In this document: positions 1 to 9,460 of the stretch, piece after piece
Numbering within the stretch: position 1 is the first letter of the stretch
Layout: every line of letters begins with the position of its first letter
From: Acidobacteriota bacterium
Lineage (GTDB): Bacteria; Acidobacteriota; Terriglobia; Acidiferrales; UBA7541
Assembly: GCA_013289825.1 (NCBI GenBank)
Contig: JABCZF010000013.1
Coordinates: 1 to 64,000, forward strand
Reading direction: 5' to 3'
Length of the DNA stretch: 64,000 nt
Notes under the pieces: model-generated
Seen by the model: the letters and a program-made list of their open reading frames with translations, nothing else
The model's database searches: none
Told to the model about the DNA's origin: nothing
Position numbers and translations under genes: made by a program

Positions 1-303
1 ATGCTCATTCTGCAGACTTTGCAGTGGGCGCCGCGGCACGGATACGCGCTGAGCAAAGCGATTCGAACGAACTCTGGGGAGATTCTGAAGGTGGATACCG
101 GTTCGCTGTATCCGGCGCTTCACCGGCTGGAGCGCAAAGGTTGGATTGCGGCGGAATGGAAGGCTTCGGAAGTTGGGCCAAGGCTGCGCGTGTATCGGTT
201 GACGAAGAGTGGAAGGAAGCAGTTGGTTTCGGAGCGGTCGCGATGGGAGAGGATAACGGCGGCGATTGCTGGAATCATGAATCCGGGGAGAGAGGAGAGC
301 TAA
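1..303 (+). CDS. PadR-family transcriptional regulator (5' end cut by window edge)
   Basis: This is the C-terminal part of a PadR winged-helix regulator. The visible part has the PadR hallmarks: an HGYALSKAI helix near residue 14 and the recognition-helix/wing block [16 protein letters not shown] near residues 35-50, followed by the usual wing ending in YRLTKSGR. PadR proteins normally have about 10-15 residues before this point, so the ATG at base 1 is probably an internal Met and the gene starts outside the window. It ends two bases before the next gene, an ADOP permease. This pairing is typical of acidobacterial ADOP loci, where PadR is thought to repress the permease. The ligand is unknown. 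Confidence 0.9.
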   Translation: MLILQTLQWAPRHGYALSKAIRTNSGEILKVDTGSLYPALHRLERKGWIAAEWKASEVGPRLRVYRLTKSGRKQLVSERSRWERITAAIAGIMNPGREES

Positions 304-305
304 AC

Positions 306-2963
306 ATGAGATTTCCTTTTTGGCGGCGGCGGCGCAACGAAGAACTCTTGGAAGAGATGCGGGCGCACTTGACGCTCGCGGAGCGCGAGGCGATGGAAGC
401 TGGCCAATCGCAGAAAGAAGCGCAACACGCTGCGCGCAGAGAGTTTGGGAATGTCGGAGTGGCGGAGGAAGTGACGCGGGACGTTTGGGGCTGGAGGTGG
501 ATTGCCGAGGCGTTCGAAGACGTGCGTTACGGCGCGCGGAATATGATCCGCACGCCGGGATTTACGGCGGTGACGATACTGACCTTGGCGTTGGGAATAG
601 GCGCTAACACGGCGATTTTCTCGGTGGTGAACGCCGTGCTGTTTCGAGCGCTGCCCTACCGCGATGCGGGGAGACTGGTATGGGCAACGAACTTTGTGCC
701 GGGCCAGGCGCAGAATCTTGTTTTCGCGGATGAGTATGCCGCGTACAAGACGCAAAACCATATTTTCGAAAACATCGCAGCGTATTCGGCGGCGGCTGAA
801 TACACCTTGACGGGCGCGGGTACGCCGGAACGACTGCGAGGTGCTCAGGTCACGGAGAGTTTTTTGAGTGTGCTGGGTGTGACGCCGCAGCTCGGACGCA
901 ACTTTCTGCCGGAGGAGGACCGCCCGGTGGGTTCGAAAGCGGTGCTGTTGAGCAACGCCGTGTGGAGAGCAAATTTCGGGGCCGATCCTAACGTGGTTGG
1001 AAGAGTCATTGCGCTGGATGACACGCCGTACACGGTGATCGGAGTGCTGCGACCGGACTTCGAATTTCTGGACAACAGCCCGGCGGACGTGCTGGTTCCG
1101 TTCCAGCTGGCGGATAGCAGCATACAAGCCTCGAACGGGCGGGTACGCGTGGCGATTCAGCCGCTCAGCGTGGTGGCGCGACTGCGGCCTGGAGCGACTT
1201 TAGCGGGCACCGTGAGTGAACTTAATGCGATCAACGAGCGCGTTCTGGAAAGGCTTCCCGGTAATCTGAAGCGGCTGTTGGGCGAAGCGCAGGCACAGGT
1301 ATTTCTGCTACACGACCATGAAATTGGCAGCGTACGTCCTGCACTATTGGTGTTACTGGGAGCAGTCGGCTTCGTGCTGCTCATTGGCTGCGCGAATGTG
1401 GCCAATCTGCAGCTTGCGCGCGCAGCGGCGCGGGAAAAAGAGGTGGCGATTCGCGGCGCGCTGGGCGCGGGGCGTTGGCGTATGGCGAGACTGCTGTTGG
1501 CGGAGAGTTCGGCAATGGCACTGGCTGGCGGCGTGGCGGGGCTGCTTCTGGCAGGATGGGCGATCCGTCTGATTCACCGTTTTGCACCCGCGGATATTCC
1601 CCACTTGCAGGGAGCTCGGCTCGATTTGCGGGTGCTGGTGTTCACGCTCGGTGTGTCGTTGCTGACAGGAATCCTATTTGGGTTGGCGCCGGTGCTGGCG
1701 GCGTTTCGCGTGTCGCTGAACAACACGCTGAAGGAGGCCGGCCCGCAGAGTGGCTCGAGCGCGGGCACGCGTCGGGCGCAAAGAGTGCTCATGGTGGCGG
1801 AGATCGCGCTTTCGTTTGTGCTGTTCATCGGCGCGGGGCTGCTGATGAAGAGCTTTCACCAATTGACGGCGATTCAGCCGGGATTTGATCCGCACGGAGT
1901 GTTGACCGCGCAAGTGGCCTTGCCGCTGGATCAATACCAATCTATTGACCAGCAACGCAGTTTTTTCCGGCAGCTTGTGGAGAGATTGCAGGTGCTGCCA
2001 GGCGTCGCCTCAGCGGGAGCAACGGCTTCGATTCCACTGCGCGGGAATATGATGATCTCGACCATACAAATCGAAGGACAGCCACCGGGAGACTTTGGCG
2101 CGGCGAAGGTTCCCACAGCGAGCATCAACGCAGTGACTCCCGGATATTTCGCGGCATTGCGGGTGCCGCTCGTCGAGGGGCGATTTCTCGATGACCGCGA
2201 CGGTGCAAACGCGCCGAACTCCGTGGTGGTGAATCAGGCGTTTGTGCGCCGGTTTTTTGAGAAGGAGGACCCGATCGGCAAGAGGTTCAACGCCGGAATG
2301 GGACCTGTGACTCGCGGGCCGCAGTCGTGGACCATTGTCGGAGTGATCGGAGACACGAAGCAGCAGGGATTGGCTAGCGAGGTCTTGCCGGAGGCGACGG
2401 CTTCGGCGTTGCAGTGGCCACGGTTTATGATGACGCTGACGCTGCGCACCTCGGTTGAGCCTCTGAGCCTGGTTTCGGCCGTGCGCAAGCAAGTGAGCGA
2501 TTTGGACAAAAACCTGCCCGTTTACGCCGTTCAGACAATGGATGACGTGCTTTCCGCGGAGGTCGCCTCGCAGCGATTCAATGCGGGTGCGCTGGCCGGA
2601 TTCGCGGGGCTCGCCGTGCTGCTGGCAGGTGTGGGAATCTACGGCGTGATGGCTTATGCAGTCAGCCAACGCACGCGCGAAATGGGCGTACGCATCGCGC
2701 TCGGCGCAGAGACTGGAAATGTTTTACGCATGATACTCGGCCAAGGGCTGCGCCTGGCAGTCATTGGAGTTGGGCTAGGGCTGGCAGGGTCGTTCGGATT
2801 GACGCGGCTGATGAGTGGGCTGCTGTTTGGAGTGAAGCCCACGGACCCGGCGACGTTTGTGCTGGTAACTGCGGCGCTCTTGGTTGTTGCGCTGGCGGCG
2901 TGCTGGATTCCGGCGTGGCGAGCGACGCGCGTGGATCCAGTGATCGCGCTGAGATACGAGTAA
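306..2963 (+). CDS. ADOP-family ABC transporter permease (MacB/FtsX type) 1
   Basis: An inner-membrane permease of 885 residues with duplicated MacB periplasmic-core plus FtsX units, the acidobacterial duplicated orphan permease architecture. Residues 1-70 form the charged permease-prefix domain. A first membrane helix lies near 80-105, a periplasmic domain follows, then a group of membrane helices near 345-515, a second periplasmic domain, and three helices near 765-873. It ends in [11 protein letters not shown], the usual ADOP C-terminus. The start at 306 was chosen because an AG-rich ribosome site in the end of the PadR gene precedes it and the prefix domain begins there; the frame is open further upstream but overlaps PadR. 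No ATPase gene is present, so the partner is elsewhere or unknown. Likely co-transcribed with padR. Substrate unknown. Confidence 0.93.
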   Translation: MRFPFWRRRRNEELLEEMRAHLTLAEREAMEAGQSQKEAQHAARREFGNVGVAEEVTRDVWGWRWIAEAFEDVRYGARNMIRTPGFTAVTILTLALGIGANTAIFSVVNAVLFRALPYRDAGRLVWATNFVPGQAQNLVFADEYAAYKTQNHIFENIAAYSAAAEYTLTGAGTPERLRGAQVTESFLSVLGVTPQLGRNFLPEEDRPVGSKAVLLSNAVWRANFGADPNVVGRVIALDDTPYTVIGVLRPDFEFLDNSPADVLVPFQLADSSIQASNGRVRVAIQPLSVVARLRPGATLAGTVSELNAINERVLERLPGNLKRLLGEAQAQVFLLHDHEIGSVRPALLVLLGAVGFVLLIGCANVANLQLARAAAREKEVAIRGALGAGRWRMARLLLAESSAMALAGGVAGLLLAGWAIRLIHRFAPADIPHLQGARLDLRVLVFTLGVSLLTGILFGLAPVLAAFRVSLNNTLKEAGPQSGSSAGTRRAQRVLMVAEIALSFVLFIGAGLLMKSFHQLTAIQPGFDPHGVLTAQVALPLDQYQSIDQQRSFFRQLVERLQVLPGVASAGATASIPLRGNMMISTIQIEGQPPGDFGAAKVPTASINAVTPGYFAALRVPLVEGRFLDDRDGANAPNSVVVNQAFVRRFFEKEDPIGKRFNAGMGPVTRGPQSWTIVGVIGDTKQQGLASEVLPEATASALQWPRFMMTLTLRTSVEPLSLVSAVRKQVSDLDKNLPVYAVQTMDDVLSAEVASQRFNAGALAGFAGLAVLLAGVGIYGVMAYAVSQRTREMGVRIALGAETGNVLRMILGQGLRLAVIGVGLGLAGSFGLTRLMSGLLFGVKPTDPATFVLVTAALLVVALAACWIPAWRATRVDPVIALRYE

Positions 2964-3068
2964 GATTTTGGCGGTGGCGCCGCAGCGGGCGATAAATCCC
3001 AAGCCAATTCTGTGATGTATGTGCAGGGCCACCTATGGTTCTACTTGGTCTCGACTCGATTTACTCTT

Positions 3069-5042
3069 CTAGGGAGCGGAGACCAAGGGGAGTTCAACGA
3101 AGCTGGAGTCGTTGACGCCACGGTAAATGCGCTGAGTGGCTTTGCGATAGTCGCTAGGCTTGGCCCAAAAAATGTTGGGGACGAAGGTTTGCGGGTTGCG
3201 GTCGTAGAGCGGGAACCAGCTCGATTGGATTTGCACCATGATGCGATGGCCGGGGAGGAAGACGTGGTTGGCGTTGGGGAGATGGAAGCGATAGAGAAAC
3301 GGTTTATCCGAGACGATGGGCTTGGGAGTTTCGAGGCTTTCGCGGTAGCGGCCGCGGAAGATGTCGGCGGAGACCATCAGTTGATAGCCGCCCATATTCG
3401 GCTGGCTGGCGACTTCGTCGGGGTACACGTCGATGAGCTTCACGACCCAGTCGGAGTCGGAGCCACTGGTGGAAGCGATGAGGTTGGCGATGGGCTGGCC
3501 GCTGATTTTAACGGGCGCGCTGAGGACGTCGGTAGTGAAGACTAGCACGTCGGGTCGGCCAGACGATTCGCGCTGGTCATCGACCAGCCACTGAGCCCAC
3601 GTTAGTTCGGTAGTGTAGCCAACAGGTTGACTGGGGCGGGCGCGGAAGGGCACGGGCTTGGCGGGATCGGAGACGTACTCGTCGAACGGCGCGTCGGAGG
3701 CGGAACTTGGGCCAGTCATGCTGAGTTTCGAGCCGGCGGCGAGATAAAGCGGCGTGGATTTCGGCGTGCAGCCGCTCGAGCAGCCGGCGGGCCAGGCGGG
3801 GAGGCGACGCCAGACATTTGTGCCGGTTTCGAACGCGGAGACCGGAGCGATGTCGGCTTTGCCCGCACCGTCCTTCAAGTATTGATCGAGGAACGGGCGA
3901 AGGATGTGCTGGCGGAAGTAAGTGCCAGTGTCGCTGCCGAACTTCAGAGCGCCGAGTGAATACGCATCTTCAATTTCCTGGCCGTGATGCCACGGGCCCA
4001 TGACGAGAAAAACTTTGTCGTTGTTGGTGTCCTTGGGTTTGATGGCTTGGTAGACGGCCATCGCGCCGTAGATGTCTTCTTGATCCCACAGGCTGTGGAC
4101 GAGCATGACGGGAACTTTGAGCGGTTGCGCGGCAAGGATTCTGTCCATGGCCTGTTCGCGCCAGAAAGAATCGTAGCTGGGATGCTCGAGAATCTTGCGC
4201 CAGAAGCCCATTTGTTCGAGGCCGTGACGGCGGCCGAGTTCTCCGGCCGAGCCCCCCTGCATGTAAACGTCGTAATCGTCGAAGTGATCGGTCCACCATT
4301 TGGCGCTGTTGTCACGCGTGCCGTTCTGCTCGTAGATATAGGGCATGTTTTGTTCGCGGAAGGCACCGTTGTGGAACCAGTCGTCGCCCATCCAGCCGTC
4401 AACCATGGGGTTCATGGGGACGGAGACTTTCAGCGCGGGATGAGGATTGATGAGAGCCATTAGCGGCGTAAAGCCGTCGTAGGAAATGCCGAGGATGCCG
4501 ACTTTGCCGTTGGATTCGGGGAGATTCTTGACGAGCCAGTCGATGGTGTCGTACGTGTCGGTGGAGTGATCGACGCTCGTGGGATTGAGCGGGCCGTGGA
4601 GCGGGCGGTTCATGACGTAGTCGCCTTCGGAACCGTACTTGCCGCGGACGTCCTGGATGACGCGGATGTAGCCGCCTTCGACGATGACGTCGACGGCGTT
4701 GTCGTAGCCTTCGAGGATGGGTCCGAGGTGCGAGCTGTTGGCGTGCGAGGTCAGATCGCTGGCGTTGTAGGGCGTGCGCGTGAGGAGGACAGGCGCGGAG
4801 TGGGCGCCTTTGGGGACGAGGATGACGGTATGGAGCTTGACGCCATCGCGCATGGAGATCATTACTTCGCGGCGAGTGTAGTCGAAGGTGTCGGTGACGG
4901 GTTTTAGTTGTGCGGGGGTTTCGCTGGGTAGCGTGGTGGTGGATTGAGCGAAGGCGGAGGGAGAGGAAGATAGAGCGCAGACGGAGGCAACAAGCAAAGA
5001 AAGTTTGCTTAGATTGCTTAGATAGTGATTCGAAAGCGTCAT
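3069..5042 (-). CDS. Secreted CocE/NonD-family hydrolase (X-Pro dipeptidyl-peptidase S15 type)
   Basis: A 657-residue exported serine hydrolase. A Sec signal peptide ends near residue 32 (SAFA|QS). The alpha/beta-hydrolase domain has the nucleophile motif GISYDG with Ser about 187, a WDQED segment near 320 that should give the acid, and GPWHHG near 350 for the His. The C-terminal third is the beta-sandwich domain seen in the S15/CocE family. Relatives cleave acyl-Pro peptides, esters or cephalosporin-type amides, so the substrate cannot be named. The start at 5042 follows a GGGAGA ribosome site; an in-frame ATG at 5096 lacks one, and the open frame runs much further upstream without coding character. 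It is a lone minus-strand gene between two ADOP loci. Confidence 0.9.
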   Translation of the reverse strand: MTLSNHYLSNLSKLSLLVASVCALSSSPSAFAQSTTTLPSETPAQLKPVTDTFDYTRREVMISMRDGVKLHTVILVPKGAHSAPVLLTRTPYNASDLTSHANSSHLGPILEGYDNAVDVIVEGGYIRVIQDVRGKYGSEGDYVMNRPLHGPLNPTSVDHSTDTYDTIDWLVKNLPESNGKVGILGISYDGFTPLMALINPHPALKVSVPMNPMVDGWMGDDWFHNGAFREQNMPYIYEQNGTRDNSAKWWTDHFDDYDVYMQGGSAGELGRRHGLEQMGFWRKILEHPSYDSFWREQAMDRILAAQPLKVPVMLVHSLWDQEDIYGAMAVYQAIKPKDTNNDKVFLVMGPWHHGQEIEDAYSLGALKFGSDTGTYFRQHILRPFLDQYLKDGAGKADIAPVSAFETGTNVWRRLPAWPAGCSSGCTPKSTPLYLAAGSKLSMTGPSSASDAPFDEYVSDPAKPVPFRARPSQPVGYTTELTWAQWLVDDQRESSGRPDVLVFTTDVLSAPVKISGQPIANLIASTSGSDSDWVVKLIDVYPDEVASQPNMGGYQLMVSADIFRGRYRESLETPKPIVSDKPFLYRFHLPNANHVFLPGHRIMVQIQSSWFPLYDRNPQTFVPNIFWAKPSDYRKATQRIYRGVNDSSFVELPLVSAP

Positions 5043-5096
5043 GAAAGATTCTCCCGTTTGGCAGGAAGATGCGTTTGCGTTTTCGTGAGTGCGCAT

Positions 5097-5501
5097 GAGA
5101 TCACCAAATTTTCGTGGAACGTGGGGATTATACAGAGGCGAAAGTAAGCATGCCAGAGGTGCGGCGGATTGCGGATTGTGCCGGAGATTCGGGGCGGGCA
5201 CGACGGCGAAGGGGGGCACGATGTATCGTGCCCTTACAAAGGAGAGCCCCGCGCGGGGAGAAGAGAGCACAGCCAGGAGTGGCTGTGCTATTAGGTGGCG
5301 CTGGCGGCTAGTGGACAGCCTTGGCGCGATAAGGCGGTTTTGACTCTTTCTTTTTCCCGAATGGCCTACCCTTTCGGGTTTGGTTCTTGAAAGGCCGGTC
5401 CTCCTGCTGTGGATCTTTGATCTGTCCGCACACCTCCCCAGCCGAATTAAAGCAATCGAATCCGCGCATGGGGAACCTTTTGGGAATACGGTTCGTACCT
5501 G
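5097..5501. other. Intergenic region between divergent genes
   Basis: About 400 bases separate the divergently transcribed S15-type hydrolase and DUF1028 genes. The only clear structure is the cluster of palindromes at 5214-5289, listed separately. I saw no convincing sigma-70 promoter pair, although both genes need one here. The short open frames across this stretch have no recognisable protein character. Confidence 0.5.
5214..5289. repeat. Cluster of three perfect palindromes (REP-like)
   Basis: Three self-complementary elements lie within 76 bases. First, GGGCACGATGTATCGTGCCC at 5214-5233. Second, CCCCGCGCGGGG at 5247-5258. Third, a 10-bp stem at 5266-5275 pairing with 5280-5289 around a GGAG loop. 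None is followed by a T run, so they do not look like intrinsic terminators, and the nearby genes point away from the cluster. The arrangement resembles repetitive extragenic palindromes. The window shows only one other long palindrome of this style, at 37203-37220. Confidence 0.6.
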
Positions 5502-6800
5502 ATGGGGGGAGCCATGTCTCGACGAACCTTTGTGGGAGCGGGTTTCGGTTTCCTGGCGATGCTTCTGGCGGGGACGGATTGTGCGCAGGCGACGTACTCG
5601 ATCGTGGCCTGCGATGCGAAGACACGGGAGTGTGGCGTGGCTGTGCAGACCAACAACCTGGCGGTCGGCGCGAGCGTGCCCTATGCGCAAGCGGGAGTGG
5701 GAGCGGTGGCTTCGCAATTCGAAACGAATCCACATCATGGGCCGCGCGGATTGGCGTTGCTCGCGCAAGGGATGAGCCCAGCCGAGGTGATGAAAAAGAT
5801 CTTGGCGGAAGACGGAAACTTTGATGGACAAGGGATCGCGGCACGGCAAGTTGGAATAGTGAGCATCGACGGGCGCACTGCGAGTTACACCGGGGAAGAA
5901 GCGGCTGGCGCGGAGTGGGCCGGCGCACGTTCGGGCGCGGGCTACGGCATTCAGGGAAACGGGCTGTCTGGCCCGCAAGTGGTTGAAGAGATGGAGCGGG
6001 CGTTTTTGAAGAGCCAGGGATCTTTGGCGGAGAGGTTGATGGCTGCCTTGGTGGCTGGGGATTTGGCGGGCGGGCAGCGGACAGGACGTGAATCGGCGGC
6101 GCTGCTTGTGAAAACTCCGGATGGATGGCCGATGGATATTGATCTGCGCGTGGACCATTCGAGCGATCCGGTCAGGGAGTTGCGCACGCTGTTCGACATG
6201 CAGCGCGCGAGGCAGGAGGTTATCGACGCGAATGCCGCTGCGCGGAAAGGAGAATTCGACAGAGCCAGAACGCTGCTGATGGCGGCTGTTGCACGGGCAT
6301 CTGGGTGGCCGCGCGTATGGATTCGGGCGGCGCGGGTTGCGGAAAGCATTGAAGAGCCGACATTGGCGCTGCAGTATATCAATGTGGCCTTCACGCAAAA
6401 TCCGGCGTGGGCGGACGCGGAGATCGGAGAGGGGAATTTTGCTCAACTTGGAGCTAGCGCTGAGTTTCATCATTGGGTGAGCGCGGCGAAGGAGAAAAAC
6501 GCAGTTGCGGCATTCGAGCGTTTGCGGGACACAGGGGGAGCAACGCTGGAGAACCGCATTACCGTAAGTAGAATGTTGCTGGAGACCGGGCGTGCGAGCG
6601 ATGCGCTTTTGGTCTTGAAAGAGATACCCCCGAGGGTGGATGAGTCCATTGAACTGCGATTGCTGCGCTCCGCGGCGTATGCCGCGAAGGGGGACTATGC
6701 CAATGCGATCGAGCAGTGCGTTGTGGCGCTTAACAAAGAGCCGAAGAATTTGCGAGTGCAGTACAGAATGGCGCAGCTGAAGGGAAAAACGCGCCCGTAA
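5502..6800 (+). CDS. Secreted DUF1028 (Ntn-hydrolase-like) protein with C-terminal TPR-like repeats
   Basis: A 432-residue exported protein. The N-terminus is a signal peptide ending CAQA, directly followed by TYSIVACD, the characteristic start of DUF1028 domains. The DUF1028 core runs to about residue 220 and contains the family's LAVGASVPYAQAGVGAVASQ block. The rest is helical and TPR-like, ending with a repeat near residues 380-425. DUF1028 is related to Ntn hydrolases, where an exposed N-terminal Thr, Ser or Cys is the nucleophile; here signal cleavage after AQA would expose Thr. No activity is established for the family. An alternative start at 5514 (MSRRTF) gives a more compact signal peptide. 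It lies 112 bases before the second ADOP permease. Confidence 0.85.
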   Translation: MGGAMSRRTFVGAGFGFLAMLLAGTDCAQATYSIVACDAKTRECGVAVQTNNLAVGASVPYAQAGVGAVASQFETNPHHGPRGLALLAQGMSPAEVMKKILAEDGNFDGQGIAARQVGIVSIDGRTASYTGEEAAGAEWAGARSGAGYGIQGNGLSGPQVVEEMERAFLKSQGSLAERLMAALVAGDLAGGQRTGRESAALLVKTPDGWPMDIDLRVDHSSDPVRELRTLFDMQRARQEVIDANAAARKGEFDRARTLLMAAVARASGWPRVWIRAARVAESIEEPTLALQYINVAFTQNPAWADAEIGEGNFAQLGASAEFHHWVSAAKEKNAVAAFERLRDTGGATLENRITVSRMLLETGRASDALLVLKEIPPRVDESIELRLLRSAAYAAKGDYANAIEQCVVALNKEPKNLRVQYRMAQLKGKTRP

Positions 6801-6927
6801 CCCCGTATCCGCACAGCGGAAAGAATGGAAGGATTTCCGCGTCGTAGATAGAGAGGCCACGGTTAAGGCGGAGAGGCGGGAAACCATCGGGCGGTTGGGC
6901 GCGTAGCGGGCTATGGGAGAAAACACC

Positions 6928-9360
6928 ATGACGGCATGGCTCGAGGAAATGAGGCAGACGTTGCGGCGGCTTTGGAAAGCGCCGGGTGTTGTGCTGGCGG
7001 TGATTGTGTCGGTAGGACTGGGCATTGCGGCGAACGCGACGATTTTTTCGATGGTTAGCAGGTTTGTTTTGAGCCCCGCGCCGGTGGGGGATCCGAATAC
7101 GCTCGTGGCACTGCACACTACGACGCGAGGTGAGTGCTGCAATCATTTTTCGTGGCCGCTATTTAGCGATTTGCGCGACCAAGCCAAGTCATTTTCCGGG
7201 GTCTCGGCCTATCACGATCTCCTTCCAGCGTCCATCGGCGGCCATGGCGAGCCGGAACGGGTTTGGGGGCAGGCGGCGACGTCGAACTACTTTAACGTGG
7301 CGCAGCTTGGCATGACGCTGGGGCGAGGGTTCACTAGCGAAGAAGAACGAGTTCCCGTGATTGTGCTTGGCCATCGATTGTGGCAGAGGCGGTTTGGCGG
7401 GGACCCCTCGATTGTGAACAAGACGATATTGCTGTCGGGAAACCAATTCACTGTGGTTGGTGTTGCGCCGCCAGCGTTCCGAGGGATTGATTTGCCGCTC
7501 GATCCCGAATTTTGGGTGCCCCTTGGCAATCTTGATCAGTTGCTGCCGAAGACCAGCAACTATGAGTCGCGCGATTATCACTGGTTGGCTGTTGTAGGGC
7601 GCCTCGGGCCGGGTGTCACGCGCGCGCAGGCTGCCGCTGAACTTGGTGTGCTTGCGCAGCGTTTCGCGCAAGCGCATGCGGAATCGGAGAAGGATGGCGG
7701 GTTTCGGTTCGAGACAGCGGGATCGCTTTCACCGAGAGACAAGGCGGCGGTGATGATATTCCTTGGCGCGCTGGCGGTAGTCGTATTGTTAGTGCTGTGT
7801 ATCGCCTGTGCGAACGTCGCGAATCTTCTTTTGGCACAAGCTTCCGGGCGGCAGCGCGAGATGGCTGTACGGCTTGCTGTGGGAGCAACGCGCGGGCAGT
7901 TGATGAGGCAGATGCTTACGGAAAGCGTCATGCTGGCGATTGGCGGCGGGTTGCTTGGAGTGGTGCTTTCGCTGTGGGCGACGCGGGCGCTTTCGACATT
8001 TCAGACGCCTGCGCCGGTGCCGCTTGATCTGAGCTTGAATGTTGACTGGAGAGTCTTGCTGTACACGTTCGCGGTCAGCGTGGGCAGCGGGTTGCTGTTC
8101 GGATTGGCGCCGGCGTGGGCTGCGTCGCGGACAATTCTATCGAGTGCGCTGAAAGGCGAGGACATGCTTGCGCGGCCTGGGCGGCGCTGGACATTGCGCA
8201 ATGTGCTGGTTGTCGCGCAGATCGCCATGTCGCTGGTTCTGTTGTGCGCGACGGGACTTTTTTTGCGCAGCTTCGAGAGTGCGGCTGGAATCGACATTGG
8301 CTTTCGTTCGCAGGGGCTTCTGATGATGTCCGTCGATCCGCGAGAGCATGGGTATACGGCCGAGCGCACGGTGCAACTCCTCGGCCAATTGCGCGAGCGT
8401 GTTGCCGCGCTGCCTGGCGTTCGTTCGGCGGCGTGCACGGATGTTGCGCCACTCTCGTTGGGGAATCGGAGCGATGGGTTTAGTGTCGAGGGCCGGCCAG
8501 AGACGCTGGATTCGAATTCGACCGTCGATCTTTACATGGCGACAGCTGGGTATTTCGACACGATGGGGATTTCACGGATCGCGGGACGTGATTTCGCGAA
8601 CGGAGGTGCGGCGGCGCCGAGGGTTGCAGTGGTCAACGAAGCGTTCGTTCGGCAGTTGTTCAAGAATGAGAATCCGATCGGGCAGCGCGTTTCGGGCGGC
8701 GGCGTGAGCTATCAAATTATCGGCATTGTGAGGAACGCCAAGTCACGGACGCTGGGCGAGCAGCAGAGGCCGGTGCTTTACCGATCGCTTGCGCAGAGTG
8801 TTGGCAGCGATCCGTCGTTCCTGGGATACACGGTGGTGGTTCGGTCGGCAGGTGATACGGCGGGATTGGCGAGCGCGGTGCGCGGCGAGATTCGCGCGTT
8901 GGAGCCGGCGCTGGCGGTCTTCAACATCGAAACCATGGAGGAACATTTACGCGGCGCGCTCTTTTTGCCGCGGTTGGCTGGGACTCTGTTCGGAGTGTTC
9001 GGAGTCGTGGGATTATTGCTGGCGGCGGTTGGATTGTATGGCGTGATGAGTTATTCGGTTAGCCGGCGTACGCGGGAGATTGGCATTCGGATGGCGCTGG
9101 GAGCGCAGCCGGCCGGAGTGAAGCGGCTGATCGTGTGGCAGGGAATGGTGCTGACGTTGATCGCCGTGGTGCTTGGATGGGGCGCGGCGTTTGCGGTGAC
9201 GAACCTCTTCACAAGCATTTTGTATGGAGTTCGTCCGCATGATTTGTTGACTTTTACGGTTGTGCCAGTGTTTCTTGCGGGTGTTGCGTTTTTGGCCTGC
9301 TGGATACCGTCACGGCAGGCGGCTCGCGTCGATCCACTTGTCGCGCTGCGGTACGAATAG
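6928..9360 (+). CDS. ADOP-family ABC transporter permease (MacB/FtsX type) 2
   Basis: An inner-membrane permease of 810 residues with two MacB-core/FtsX repeats. It begins MTAWLEEMRQ and enters the first membrane helix near residues 20-45; unlike permease 1 it has no long N-terminal prefix domain. Membrane helices follow the first periplasmic domain near 275-400 and close the protein near 685-800, with the ADOP ending RVDPLVALRYE. The start at 6928 has GGGAGA eight bases upstream; an ATG at 6913 overlaps that ribosome site. No ATP-binding subunit or PadR regulator is adjacent. It may work with a shared ATPase or mechanically, as suggested for MacB-like proteins. Substrate unknown. Confidence 0.92.
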   Translation: MTAWLEEMRQTLRRLWKAPGVVLAVIVSVGLGIAANATIFSMVSRFVLSPAPVGDPNTLVALHTTTRGECCNHFSWPLFSDLRDQAKSFSGVSAYHDLLPASIGGHGEPERVWGQAATSNYFNVAQLGMTLGRGFTSEEERVPVIVLGHRLWQRRFGGDPSIVNKTILLSGNQFTVVGVAPPAFRGIDLPLDPEFWVPLGNLDQLLPKTSNYESRDYHWLAVVGRLGPGVTRAQAAAELGVLAQRFAQAHAESEKDGGFRFETAGSLSPRDKAAVMIFLGALAVVVLLVLCIACANVANLLLAQASGRQREMAVRLAVGATRGQLMRQMLTESVMLAIGGGLLGVVLSLWATRALSTFQTPAPVPLDLSLNVDWRVLLYTFAVSVGSGLLFGLAPAWAASRTILSSALKGEDMLARPGRRWTLRNVLVVAQIAMSLVLLCATGLFLRSFESAAGIDIGFRSQGLLMMSVDPREHGYTAERTVQLLGQLRERVAALPGVRSAACTDVAPLSLGNRSDGFSVEGRPETLDSNSTVDLYMATAGYFDTMGISRIAGRDFANGGAAAPRVAVVNEAFVRQLFKNENPIGQRVSGGGVSYQIIGIVRNAKSRTLGEQQRPVLYRSLAQSVGSDPSFLGYTVVVRSAGDTAGLASAVRGEIRALEPALAVFNIETMEEHLRGALFLPRLAGTLFGVFGVVGLLLAAVGLYGVMSYSVSRRTREIGIRMALGAQPAGVKRLIVWQGMVLTLIAVVLGWGAAFAVTNLFTSILYGVRPHDLLTFTVVPVFLAGVAFLACWIPSRQAARVDPLVALRYE

Positions 9361-9460
9361 CGCTTTTACGGTTTCCCAACAATCTCGACATTTTGGGTTT
9401 TTGAACTTCCCATGCGCTTGACCCGAACTGGACGAGCACATACGCTGCGGATGCCTGACT

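Noticed and set aside
24..305. N-terminal extension of ADOP permease 1 over the PadR gene
   Set aside because: It is an out-of-frame reading of padR; the ADOP prefix domain starts at 306.
5043..7142. Upstream extension of the S15 hydrolase frame by about 700 codons
   Set aside because: The extension lies opposite the DUF1028 and ADOP genes, is Arg/Ser/His-rich like a shadow frame, and the signal peptide and ribosome site fix the start at 5042.
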